Notes under the pieces: generated by a model | Told to the model about the DNA's origin: nothing | The model's input: only the letters and a program-made list of their open reading frames with translations | Database searches by the model: none | Source: Rhyzopertha dominica | Lineage: Eukaryota; Arthropoda; Insecta; Coleoptera; Bostrichidae | Length of the DNA stretch: 64,000 nucleotides | NCBI GenBank assembly: GCA_025024175.1 | Contig: QCXZ01000041.1 | Span: 34,529,786-34,593,785 of the forward strand | Direction of reading: 5' to 3' | In this document: in pieces, positions 36,933 to 47,710 of the stretch | Position numbering within the stretch: position 1 is the first letter of the stretch | Layout: each line of letters starts with the position of its first letter | Translations under genes and position numbers: made by a program

Positions 36933-39900
36933 CACACAATTTGGTATTTGCCATGTATTTATATTTGATTAAATTGCATATTAATAGGTAGCATCTAATC
37001 CACAAATCAGCTGTGACAGCCTATAAATTCGAAAAAATGGATCGTAAGGTGTATTTTTAATATTAAAAATGTGAATATTTAAAGGGACCGCCAAAACGCG
37101 AACATATTGGCCGTGACGTCAGGTGTCTTGTAAATGGCCGCCTGTTTACAGCTGGGGTCAGCGCGTCACGCGTCAGCCTCAGCCCATCAATTTATAAGTT
37201 TGTTGTTTGCGCTCATTTTGTTACAAGCGAATTAAAATACGCCAAGAAAAAGTGAAATACTTATGAGTTATGACTTCTGAAGTCATGTTCATTGTTATGA
37301 AATTTGTGTCCAGCGACGAGCGGTTCAACGCGGCGGAGATGAGGAACGTAAAAGCAACAAGCAACAGCATAAGTGAACTTTTTATCAAATTAACGTAGCA
37401 TTGATAATTTGATCATAGTGGGTTGTTGGAAACATACTATTTGTAAACATGAAAATGTAAGAATCAAAAATGCATCCTAAAGTTGATATTTATTTTAGAG
37501 GTCACAATAAATATAAATTGCCATCTATTTTCGCGGCTCTTGCGGCTCGTTTCCGGTCTGGGGAACAACGTCGTTCTTTATTATAACATTTCCCTCTATC
37601 AACTTAGAACGCATATAATTTTTCATATCCCCTTCAAGCTATAACAAGATGGAATCTGAATGGTAAACACTTATAACCCCAAAAAGAATAATAAAACATA
37701 CAGTAAGAATAAGATGATCTTCACAACAGAAAAACAAATTTTGCGATTTCGGCATATCACGTCTAGGAGCCTTAAACAACTTTTTCATACGTTGATAATC
37801 TGGAGGAACGGTTACAAAAATTTTGTTAGCTGTACTGACTGAAGTACTTTTATAACAATGTACAAAACAACAATTGTTTTGTTTTCCATACGTAATAGAT
37901 GCTTGTGAAACTACACAAATCACTTCTTGGTGCGACCTCTTACACCGTCCTTTCAATAAACACCACACATAAGCTTTCTAATACAAGAATGATACTACAC
38001 CATTAAACAGCACGCTCCTCGGTAATGTTTACATGAGACTTGACGTCACGAGTTGAATAAACTTGGATAGAAGCGTTTTGGCGGTGACTCCTAAGATTTG
38101 AATTTCAGACGTGAAATTCTCTACCTACAAATATTTTTTTTTTAACATGGCGTACAATATATATGCACTTCAAGANTCATTTTACGTAATTTTCAAAAAA
38201 GTGATAATACCCAATTGNTAACTGCGGTTTTTCAAGATTGTGTTATACCAAGACATTTGGAAATTCATGGCAAGATCGCCTGACCTAAATTACTGGCTGA
38301 NGGGTAAAGCCTTGATTAATGAAAACAGGAATATTTGAAAAAAAATGCCATACACCAACTCAATTTTGAACAAAGCAGTATCGTCTTATCCTTGTAGAAG
38401 CTTGTAGGTTACAAAACTAATTTAATCGTATTAGAACAAGAATTAATCCTTGCCAATAATAACACAATCTGTGCAACAAACTACCAATTATTCATTTCCA
38501 CAAAAATGCTAAACATGATTTGCTCTAAAGTTTTTGAAAGATCTAGATTAGAGGTAACCAAAAGCTGGTCAGGCAAAGGAATTCTTTTTCACTAATAAAC
38601 AGATGTTCCTATGTAAATATTTTAGTGATTTTTAATTATTGAAAAAGATTATTTAATGTCTGCTTTTCTAGTTTAAAATTAAATGTGTATTTTCAACGAC
38701 AGCAAATCTGGAACAAATTATACTAAGTGGTAAGTGCTGCTACCATCCTTTTCGCAGATTTATTACATTTTATTTAATATATAAGTAGATGAGATGGTTG
38801 AAAGAGGTATTTTGGTTTTAATGGCTAATGCTGAAAAACAATATTACCATAATTTTGCAATTCTCAAAGAATATTTGTACGCAAGTGTGAGTATTATTAG
38901 TTTCACAATCTTACTTTATTTCAACATTTTGACCGTTGCTGAATACGCTGACTTCGCACTCAGAAAACTGCGCTTCTTTCAAGATTCTGAATTTTATGTC
39001 AAAATCTTGCCATATTTTTTAAAGTTGACCCTTATTTTAGGACCAACACATTAATCGCTAACAGTTTGTATAAGGCCTAGCGAGTGTTGTTTCATTCACT
39101 ACGTACAATTATTAGTATTGTAAATGCCTGATTTTTAACCTCATTTTCTAGTGTTTTGACAAAGCAAACCTACGAAGCAAGATCAGTTATGTATTTTGTA
39201 CTTGAAGATAATGTAATGTACGTTAGGTATTAGTTATCCAACACATCCTAAGGTGGACAAGAACTGACTTATATTTTTTGCCAATTAACTAAAATATTAT
39301 ATTGTACGCTTTCTTTTATATGCTAAATGTGTGAGAACGACTACGATAGGGACGTGTTATCGCGGTTTACAACATCTTGGACGCGGTAAAATATTTCCCC
39401 ATAAAGAAAATTCAATTCTCACCTGTATAAATGCTACTGCTAGTCCGACAACCCCAACAATATGAAGCCTTTGAACAAACCACATATGGATTTGCCCCGA
39501 GCATCCACCCGAGTACCATAAATCCGGATCTCTCAGTCTTCCACACCCCGCCATTATATCTTTGCAGCAACTGTCTGGGACCCAGTTGCTGTATGGCCAA
39601 TTGTCTATCATGTACCAGTCTTCGTAGTTGATGACACCGCAGCAATGNAACTTCGACTGCAAATTGTCCCATATGGAAACAAGACTGTTCGGCCCCGAAG
39701 TTGTTATGTTATAGTGATGTTTCAAGCCATCTTGTAATTCCATGATAAGTCGGTGACCTAGGTCCTTGCGGAATATGAAGGCCAGTGAGCCCAACATGAA
39801 TTCCACGACGAACATGAAGACGACTAAGCTAAAATACTGAAAGAACGATGTGGTATTAAAAAAATTGTAGTCCTTCCGTCGCGGCCTGATAAGCCCCAGT

Positions 39901-42900
39901 AGGGCAAAACTAGTTGTAGGGTGAGAAGGGGCACAAAATTTATTCAAATAAAAAATTACTCAAAATTCTTAAAACTAGTAAACTGATGTTGGTTTTTAAG
40001 AACACTGCATAAACACTCATCTTTGTATGGCCATAATATTCAAGCAACCTTATGCTTACGAAAATATTCGCATCAAATATGTTTATTCACCACCTCTAAA
40101 AATCCACTATCATAACAAAAATGGCTCTAATGACTTATTAACCTACAAGTATACGCGTATACCTATATAGTTACTTGAATGGAGAGCAGTCGCCACTACA
40201 TAGTAACTCACTGGTGAGTATAAGGTATGTCTACACATCAATAGCAAAAAAAATTTAAAAAAAAACAACTCAAAGGTAAACGAGATCCTTTTTGCATCAC
40301 CTGCTGTTTATCACATACCTTGTTCTTGTGGCAGTATATACAGGGTGATTTTTTAAACCATCGTACCTTAAATTACTTAAAAATGTCTAAAAAAATGTCT
40401 GTCGGGGACAACTTTTTTAATGGATAGCGCTTAACCTCAAGCGGAGTAGACAACCTTTCAATAATTTTAAATGAAATTGCTAGTATTATGATGCATCATT
40501 TGAAAGCTTATGTTCCAAGAAGATACGCTACGTAATTAATTTTTCTTAAGTTTTCACTTTTTTAATGCTTTAGAGGCCACATAAAGAAAAAAATTAACTT
40601 TATTGGCAAAATATGATAATTAACAAAAAAAATTTTGGACACCCAATATTCTATTTTTAAAGAGTTTAAAAAGACCTACAATTTCATATATAACTTAAGG
40701 TTGTACCTGAAAAAATAGCGAAATTACGAGCCTGGGGAGTTTTAAGTGGCGGACCCTGTATATTTTTTTAAATTTTTGGGCTACAGTAAGGACACATTTT
40801 CATTTTTAAAAAAGTCCATAATATTTAATTTAATAAGCAACTACTACCTTGCAAATCAGTAAAAAAGAGGAAAACTAATAACATAGCAAGACTCTTTGTC
40901 ACATGGGTCGTTCTATTTGAAATTAAAGTAGTGTCTTCTGCGCTAAAACTTATCTCAAAAATTATTCCCCTAAAAACAAAAATTTACCTGTTTTTAATAA
41001 ATTGGGGTATTGGGACATCAGGCTTATTTAAATTATTTAAATTGAATAAGTAACTCGCTTGGGTCGGACCCGATCTCAAGATTCCAAATAATAATACTAC
41101 AAAGTTTTGTGAAATGTACTCAACATTAGAAATAATTTGCAAAATCAATCATTTTAATGAATTCATATTTTTTAATTAAAGATGCAAGACACAAGTTTTA
41201 AAAAATTCTCTCACTACTTCCTAGCAAAATGCATGAAGGGAATAAAAAAAAATAATTTTAATTAAATCAATAAGTACACTATACTTACATCTAATAAATT
41301 AGAAATACGTACTGTGATTAGGAGACATCGGTTTTGGAACCAAGAACCGCAGCAAGCGCAGAATGACAAACAGAAGGCTATCGTACCCACTGCTATAGCT
41401 AACGAATCAGCGCTTAACAGTGCATATTGTGGCAGTAATGATGCATAGCCTTCGTAGGCTATCCGCAGCCATAGACCTACACCCAACAGACCACATCCGG
41501 TTATCTGAAAAAGAAATGTGTCATCCAGGTTAAAGCCTTTTAATAACGCGGCCTTGAACTGCATGCTTAACCGCAACAGCCAACACATCCGCTACTAAGA
41601 TATCCCTAAAATTTATTTGCCTATACATAAACTATACGCGGTGATCTTTTTTCAGCAATAGTACTTTTAACAGTTTTTGTAACAGTGAAACTGACCGTAT
41701 GTTCGAAATGGTCCTCAGAGTTAGCTGATAAAGATTGCTAGACAAACCACATTTAAAAATAAGTTTATTTTCAAGCTATTTAACAGCGAAAATACATGAT
41801 ATTAACACTAGTCTTAGTATCATGATGAAAATAGGTGTGTGACTAAAACATAAACTGTAATAGCTATGGAAACAACACTTGTTAGAGCAAGCATGCTACT
41901 CATAAAAGCAGACCCAATTGCATTCATGAATTTCAAGCAGCTACTAAATATTTTCATTCAATTGTTCGCATTTTTACACACCCACTTGATTAGCATGTTT
42001 GCGATTACAGCTATTTCTTGTTTGCTCGGCTTATTCTCTACTTTACAGGTAGACTGATTTCTTTCCGCTATTTAGTAACAAATTTCTTCTCATATTTAAT
42101 GTAAATGTATGATGCATTTAATACTAAGTAAGAATTTACATTTAAATTTGCAGGTTTTCAAAGGTAACTTGTCACTATGATTAGTCGACGCTATTTGTTG
42201 ATGTCATAAATTGACCTGACCAGAAGTTCAATCTAAATACCCTGGACGCGCTGGTGCTATTTTAAGACGCGCTGTTGTAAACAAGCATCTTCAAAACATT
42301 TTGCCATGTGTAGATATCAAAAATAAAGAAACGATAATCTAACTACACGTTAAAGGCAGAACTTTCCAGGCCTGACGTGAATCCAGGTAGCTCGGTTGAC
42401 TACTGGAATCAGACTAGCCTTACAAGTCTCAAATTCATTTAATTTCAACTAATTTCTTGTAATTATTATTTGTTTGTTACAATATTACAGTTCGCCATTT
42501 ATATCATATTTTTTGCAAATCAAAAAAATGTATGTATGTATAATCATTTAATTTTTTTACCCATTAGGTGTAAATGTATGCAGTTTTTTACTAACTGTAA
42601 CTTTGTAATTCAATTCAATCTCAGGTTCCTCTTTATTTTGGAGACACTAATGGTGTCATTTCGCATGTGTTTCTTGGTTTTGATTTAGCCTTCTTTCAAT
42701 TTGCTTTCCATCCCATACTTGCTCAAAGTATCCCAGCTGATGTATGTCATGCTTTCCTTAGATATTGTCATTTCTGTTTGTTTGTACTTATTATGACTTT
42801 CCTTTTTTGATAACCCCTTGGTCCACACTTCTGCAAATATCACAATACCGCCCGCAGATGCAGATTCTGCCAATTCTACCATCGCTAGATCTGAGCTACA

Positions 42901-45900
42901 TTTACTTTACGAAACTTTGGCTTCCATTAATNTATCGTCCATCAGCGCAATAAAAATATTCTTGTACATATTTACTGATTTTCTATGTTACTGACACCTA
43001 CCTTCTTCATACTTTGTCATTTTTCTCCCGTTGCGAGTTTTTTGATTTCTATTAGAAACGTATCTTATATACTTAAGAATCAAATTATGTAAACACATTA
43101 GGCCGATGCATGCAAGGAAAGTGCGCTAATGTCTCTTCGCCGAAAGAGCTTTTTCAATCTTGTTTTCACTTGCTTTGCATCCCTTGCTTGCCCAAAAAGC
43201 ATCCCAGCGTATCTAGCTTTTCTCGAATTTGTTGATTCTTTATTCTGTCCATTTCTGTAACATCTCGAGACATCTAAGGTACTCCATTCCTGCTTCTTGG
43301 GCTATAAACTGTCATTTTGGTCGTCTTTGTTTTTCTCTTGGATAAAAGTGTTCTAGTCAGAAAGTGGTACTTACACACTGAAAACGCCAACAATTATATA
43401 ATTCAGTTCCTGTTTCATTTTTATTGCTTTATATCAAACTTTTACAGATTTAAAACTGCCAACCTTTTGTCATTTATTTTTGCCAATGTTCATGCTTTTC
43501 TTAGATATCGTCATATTTATTTATTTACACCTATTATGATTTTGACCCACAATTACTTCACGAAGTTTTGGTCATATTTCCATTAATATATCATCCATTA
43601 GCACAATGAAAATAAGCTTGTATTTACGTACAGATTTTCTATGTAACTGACACCTCCTTTCTTCATACTTCACCATTTCCCTTTCCTTGCTAGTTTTTGT
43701 AATGGATGAATGAATGAATGTAAATAAGTGGTCTTGTGTGTTTCGTCCACTTTTGATCCTACTTTGTGCAAACAACACTTGTGGTTTTAGTTTATCTCTA
43801 GGTTTTCTTGTATCCTCCAATACTCCTCCGTTCTATACCATATTAAATATAGCTACTAAAGTTTTCTTATCTTCCGATCTTATGCATTTTAATTTTACTG
43901 TTAGTAATTTGATCACGGCCTACTGCGTTTCCTTTCTTGATGTACTCTACGGCTCCTTTTTTCTTACTTCATCCTCTTGTTTCTCTGAATATTTTCTGAT
44001 TGCTTAACTCATGTGTACTTTCTGTTTTCCCATTTCAGTACAAAAGTTTCTGTTTAAAGTATTCCCTTCATCTACTTATTATTTTGTTGTTGTCTGCTAA
44101 TATTTCTCTCTGTCTATTTAGCTGATTTGCTGCATAATTTCCTTTCCTTATGGTTTACTGTTTTCTACTAGCTTTGCTATGTTTCGCCTTTTTTGTGCTT
44201 GTGTATATTTCTACTTCGTCGTCAACGCCATTATTGTATATTCGTATTCATTGTCTTTTTTCTATACTTGCCCTTTTCTTATTATGGATTCCACTCTTTA
44301 TTTTTGATTGATCGGCAAACCTCTCTGTGTGTACAAACAGGCGTTTCTTTTAATTTCTATAATCTGCTACCTGCATCTTCGTTTTCTTACTTAATTTACG
44401 ATACCACACTCCCTTTTATTAGTATTTTCTGTACTTGTTACCCGCTTCCTTGATTGCTAATTCGAACTGCTTTCGCTTTGAGTTCATCTGATATCACTAT
44501 TTCCCAGCTATGGTCTCTGTTAATTAAAATGTGTATAAAAATTAACATTACCTATATGGTCGTTTTTTTAAATACAACCATCGCGGAATAAACTTTCATT
44601 CTTGAATATAAGTGACACATTCATATAAAAACCTAATATTAAAAAAGAATCAAATTCACGTACAATTTTATCTTGATTTCGAACATCTAGCGAGCTTTAT
44701 TTTCTTTGCGAGCTAGCAATTACGTTATGCAACAAGTAACAAGTAATAATAGTACATACATTTTAAGCACTTAGTAACCAGTAAATCCCAGTAAATCCTG
44801 GAATATTTGTTTTTTTATGCAAAAGACTAGGAATAACATAAGGCTAGAAAATAAAATTTAATCGATTTTAAGATTTCACACAAATAAGAATAAAAAGCAG
44901 AAAATAGCTAGTGAAGTAAATAATAATATAATATAAAAAGGCTTTAAAAACCAGACTTTATATTAACTTTTAAAGGTCATTAAAAATAATAACAGAAACT
45001 TTTTTAAAAACCCACTTTGTATCAAGATCTAAAAGTGCATTAACAAGTAAAAAATAAGGACAGAGGTAGTGGCAAAGTTGGTAAAGGTGACGTCAGAAGG
45101 TAATAGAGTTGGAGAGATAAAAAATCTATTATAAAGATACCAAAAGTGTGGGCGCTCGTTGCAAGAAGGAAATATAACAATAGAGGCCCTCGCTATACTT
45201 ATGATGTCTGTTCTTCCCTTATTTTTATTTTATAGTGCCCTATTAAATCTTAATGTAGTGCGCTTTTTTCAGTTTCTTTATATTATTTTATTTTTAGCTA
45301 TTAGAATATAGTTCTATTTCTCTTGTTTAAACTTTAAAAGGTGCATAACATTTTTGTTTTAATGTATTTGCGTTTAGTTTTTGTCATCAAGAGATTAGAC
45401 TTCTGAAGCATATATCAAGTGGTCGACGTCTTCTTGTGGTAAGTGGTCTTAGGCAATGTTTGCATATTAAAGACAATTGGTCTAACTCCTTGATGGTTGA
45501 CAAGTATTATACTGATGCACACATGTTCTATTGCCGATAAGTCAGACGATCTTGCAGGACAACCCAGTTCGTGGTTTGATGGGCTGGACATGACGTTTTC
45601 TAATTGTAATTAAAATGACGATGTATATGTGTAACGATTTGTAAATTTCTGTGTAAGTCCTATCTTTAATGAACGCCAGAGGATATCTATTTTTAAGACA
45701 TGTATCGGCCCCAACCCACCCTTCCAGAGGTATCAGCTACGTGGTGTTCTAAGACAACTCTACATTTCGATTCTTCGGGATATTTCCCTTAAACTGAAGG
45801 CTTAATCGCTTAACGATTAAGTCAGCGAAGTACACGAATCCTTAGCATTTATGCAAGTTCCTCGAATACACAGAAGAGCTCGTAAAGGACTAGGGTAGGA

Positions 45901-46583
45901 CTGATAACTTGTTTTGTTATATTTGCATACAAAAAATTGAAATAAAGCAGAAAAGACTTAATCACATTTTTATCATCCTAACTTAATAAGTATAAATGTG
46001 CAAACAAGGGGTTGCATTATTTTAGAGCTCCGTCATCGTATATTATAGTGCCATTACGCTCTATTACTTTTTTGCAATAACCTTTAATCTGATGCAATAT
46101 GGAAGTAATTCCTTTTTATACTCGTGACTAACGTGATCAATAGTAACTATTTACAGCTATTAAAACTTGCTTTATATAGTTGTTCTTGAATTATTTCATG
46201 TAAGGTATTTACTTGCTTTAGTTATAAAGAATGTTAATACCAATATAATACTTTATAAATGCAGTCAAGTGAAACGGTGTCTATTTCTCATACTTTCGAT
46301 TAAATAGCACACAAAAAACATACTAAAACTTAGGAGAGGGAAACTTAATGTTCATACTTATCTAGTCTAAAACAGGCTTGTCTGACCTTACAGTACATAC
46401 ATACGTAATATTCCTTATCAGCATGCATGAGCCGTACAAAAACGAACCGAAACAAAAAAAAAACGCTGTTAGCAACGTTGCCGCTTCATTTAACATCATC
46501 ATAATTATTTGTCTACTCACCCAGAGAATTACGTTCATCCAGCAGAACATGTGCCTAACGCACGTGTAGCTGCTCTTGGACAT
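34771..46583 (-). CDS. Tetraspanin (Tsp5D / tetraspanin-9-like), 4 exons
   Basis: Coding exons in order are 46521-46583, 41313-41504, 39423-39836 and 34771-34863, all phase 0, giving 21 + 64 + 138 + 30 = 253 residues. A tetraspanin is a four-pass membrane protein that organises membrane microdomains with partner receptors. Helix 1 spans exons 1-2 (FCWMNVILW then ITGCGLLGVGLWL). Helix 2 is in exon 2, helix 3 opens exon 3 (YFSLVVFMFVVEFMLGSLAF), and helix 4 spans exons 3-4. The large loop carries the diagnostic CCG (150-152), PDSCC (cysteines 175-176) and further cysteines near 183 and 197. A possible N-glycosylation site NIT is at 128. An N in the sequence leaves residue 148 undefined. The C-tail is short and basic. 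Placement near insect Tsp5D/tetraspanin-9 is from remembered similarity. Confidence 0.9.
35038..36069. mobile_element. 1-kb palindromic foldback DNA transposon, copy 2
   Basis: Counterpart of 17461-18485, flanked by TA and with the same mirrored arms. It lies in the last intron of the tetraspanin gene. It is a few bases longer than copy 1 through small indels in A/T runs. Confidence 0.8.
36138..36546 (+). pseudogene. Mariner-like transposase fossil (copy 2)
   Basis: Same relic as 18554-18956. Here the block GVILLHDNA is readable near 36510-36534, followed by a stop; this is the second catalytic motif (H-D-N-A) of mariner-type transposases. After 36546 the sequence differs from copy 1. The next 200 bases are GC-rich with no block I can assign securely. 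Confidence 0.6.
36798..36938. repeat. Microsatellite (GCAC)n then (CA)n
   Basis: About 120 bases of CGCA tetranucleotide repeat with a few CTCA interruptions near 36831-36845, running into about ten CA dinucleotides. Long open frames on both strands here (alternating Thr-His-Ala-Arg or Val-Arg-Ala-Cys) are by-products of the repeat. Confidence 0.98.
37084..38091. mobile_element. THAP-coding DNA transposon remnant with inverted ends
   Basis: The left end reads GGGACCGCCAAAACGC and the right end inward reads GGAGTCACCGCCAAAACGC. A second mirrored block, CGTGACGTCA..GT.TC.TGTAAA, lies just inside each end, giving terminal repeats of roughly 60 bp with gaps. The 1-kb interior encodes a THAP-like zinc-binding domain on the - strand but no catalytic domain, so it is non-autonomous or internally deleted. 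THAP domains open P-element and Kolobok-type transposases. A TTAA sits beside the left end, but the right flank reads CTTA-like, so the superfamily is undecided. Confidence 0.6.
37639..37968 (-). CDS. THAP-like DNA-binding domain fragment of a transposase
   Basis: A 109-codon frame. It carries CCFVHCYKSTSVSTANKIFV, then FKAPRRDMPKSQNLFFCCEDH, matching the THAP pattern C-x(2-4)-C ... C-x2-H with the F-x-C-x-x-H ending and a basic patch before it. The canonical tryptophan seems lost (KKLF where family members tend to have LW). The last 20 residues are hydrophobic and look like read-through. The host element bears inverted ends, so this is transposon-derived. It could still bind the element's own ends if expressed; that is inference. 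Confidence 0.55.
   Translation of the reverse strand: MWCLLKGRCKRSHQEVICVVSQASITYGKQNNCCFVHCYKSTSVSTANKIFVTVPPDYQRMKKLFKAPRRDMPKSQNLFFCCEDHLILTVCFIILFGVISVYHSDSILL
39423..39836 (-). CDS. Tetraspanin exon 3 (large extracellular loop)
   Basis: Acceptor CGTTCTTTCAG precedes YFSLVVFM, helix 3. The exon encodes the whole large extracellular loop with CCG, PDSCC and the final GGC cysteine, then most of helix 4 to AFIQ at donor CAG/GTGAGA. The single N at 39648 falls two codons before the CCG motif. Confidence 0.9.
40341..40758. mobile_element. Chimeric 418-bp relative of the foldback element
   Basis: The right part (40570-40758) matches the right arm of the 1-kb palindrome, ending GGCGGACCCTG. 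The left end reads CAGGGTGATTTTTTAAACCA, which shares only CAGGGT with that family. TA flanks both ends. It lies in intron 2 of the tetraspanin. Confidence 0.6.
41313..41504 (-). CDS. Tetraspanin exon 2
   Basis: Acceptor CATTTCTTTTTCAG precedes ITGCGLLGVGLWLRIAYEGY. The exon covers the rest of helix 1, the small loop and helix 2 with CCGSW at its cytosolic end, finishing RCLLIT at donor ACA/GTACGT. A second, in-frame donor (GAT/GTAAGT) lies 24 nt further on and would add eight residues. The first donor fits the family length. Confidence 0.85.
42680..44720 (-). pseudogene. Decayed LINE with repeated reverse-transcriptase fragments
   Basis: On the - strand two related segments (about 42690-43050 and 43490-43710) resemble each other and the RT of an RTE-like non-LTR element: a GVRQG-like remnant, LMDDILME, then (first segment) IVIFAE..WTKGLSKK and EMTISKESMTYISWDTLSK. 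A third related segment lies at 43140-43300. The 5' part up to 44720 is similar to a second decayed copy at 47200-47710. Frames are heavily broken. The strand bias (T-rich on +) follows from this A-rich reverse copy. It lies in intron 1 of the tetraspanin. Confidence 0.5.
45470..45900 (-). pseudogene. Tc1-like transposase fossil
   Basis: On the - strand the translation contains CPARSSDLSAIEHVC (45520-45570), a recognisable decay of the Tc1 block P-A-R-S-P-D-L-N-P-I-E-H-x-W that carries the third catalytic residue. Upstream sequence to about 45900 has weak similarity to the preceding part of the domain. No inverted ends were found. It lies in intron 1 of the tetraspanin. Confidence 0.5.
46521..46583 (-). 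CDS. Tetraspanin exon 1 (start codon)
   Basis: ATG at 46583 opens 21 codons, MSKSSYTCVRHMFCWMNVIL then W, ending at donor TGG/GTGAGT. The cytosolic N-terminus with a palmitoylatable cysteine before helix 1 is typical of the family. A GTG nine bases upstream is in frame, but the ATG is the natural start. The region just upstream (46584-46800) is the likely 5' untranslated region and promoter, with an initiator-like CTCAGTGA on the - strand near 46636. Confidence 0.85.
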
Positions 46584-47199
46584 CCTGAGCACTCACAAAA
46601 TTTTACATGGTCCTGAAACTGAGAAATTCATCACTGAGAGCGACAAGTTCAATGCTGGGCTCAGCGTTGCTATTCAAGCGCAACTAGAAATGTACAGTTA
46701 ACAAGACCTACTTTGCTCTTTCGTGATGTGTTCAGTCCGGGTTACACGGAAAAAAATGTTCGAAAGCAGCTTCTTGTTACATTTCGCGTGTCGCTGTTTT
46801 CACATCTCGCTCATTGTTTTAGCGATAATGGTTTTAGAAAGTTATAGGTAATCTGGTTGTTTATATAAGAGTTATCGCTCCCACACACACACAATTTGTG
46901 GGCATATCCATTAAAAAGGTCATCTCGTTTTACCAACATCAATTTTCTTCTCTTCGTTTTATTGCAGTAAAACAAAATTTTTGATAGAGTACACTCTAAA
47001 CACTGTATAATTATTTGTATTATAGCTAACTACCATCTATGCAACTTAGTTTCAGAAAGTCTATATTCTTCTTCAAGTAGTTACTTATTAATAATATAAG
47101 GCCAGCATTTTTTAAAAGAAATTTCTGCTACAAGCTCATTAATAAACTCGAGCAAAGCAAAACACAAATCCCCTAATATTAGTTTTTTTTTAATCTTAG

Positions 47200-47710
47200 G
47201 ACCTTAGAACCTGCAGATTTGCAATATTTCTTCATCTATTTGCATCCTTTATCAATTCTCATTTTATCATGATCCTACTGTTTTTGTGTGTATCTCCATG
47301 GGTGCATATATTGGTGCTTGTTTTAATTTCTGTGAATTTCTGCAATCGGTTGCCTAAATTATCTCCGTTTCCTTCGACTTTTATCACCTAAAGTTCCATT
47401 TTATTAGTTTTTCTCCATTCGCCGCCCATTTCTTTTGGTTTGTTTTTATCTGATATCAGATTTCTGCGCTATTATCGCTGTTAATTTTTATGTGAATAAA
47501 AAATCACCTTTTATAGGCATTTTTGACGAACAACTCTTCACAGGATAAACTCATTCTTAAATACAATTCACAGATTAATGTAGTAACATAATTTTAATAA
47601 TTTGAATGTGATTAGTTAGATTTTGTTTTTATGCACTAGTTTATCTCATTTTTGCAAAATCTAGCATACTTCAATTTTTTTGCAGTCTAGCAATTATTCA
47701 TTTTATTTAA
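47200..47710 (-). repeat. Second copy of the decayed LINE 5' part
   Basis: Repeated blocks are shared with 44320-44720, for example TTCTGCGCTATT..GCTGTTAATTT versus TTCCCAGCTATG..TCTGTTAATTA and a closing CTAGCAATTA string. The two are diverged, so this is an old interspersed copy. It lies upstream of tetraspanin exon 1. Confidence 0.45.

Noticed and set aside
36749..37005. Open frames of 74-80 codons on both strands
   Set aside because: They are produced by the GCAC/CA microsatellite and have no non-repeat coding content.
38794..39054. 86-codon + strand frame in tetraspanin intron 3
   Set aside because: No domain, no signal peptide or splice sites; consistent with chance in intronic DNA.
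43714..44453. Hydrophobic + strand frames of 86-97 codons that resemble membrane proteins
   Set aside because: T-rich sequence on the + strand is the reverse of an A-rich decayed LINE and gives Phe/Leu-rich chance frames; no start context or conservation.
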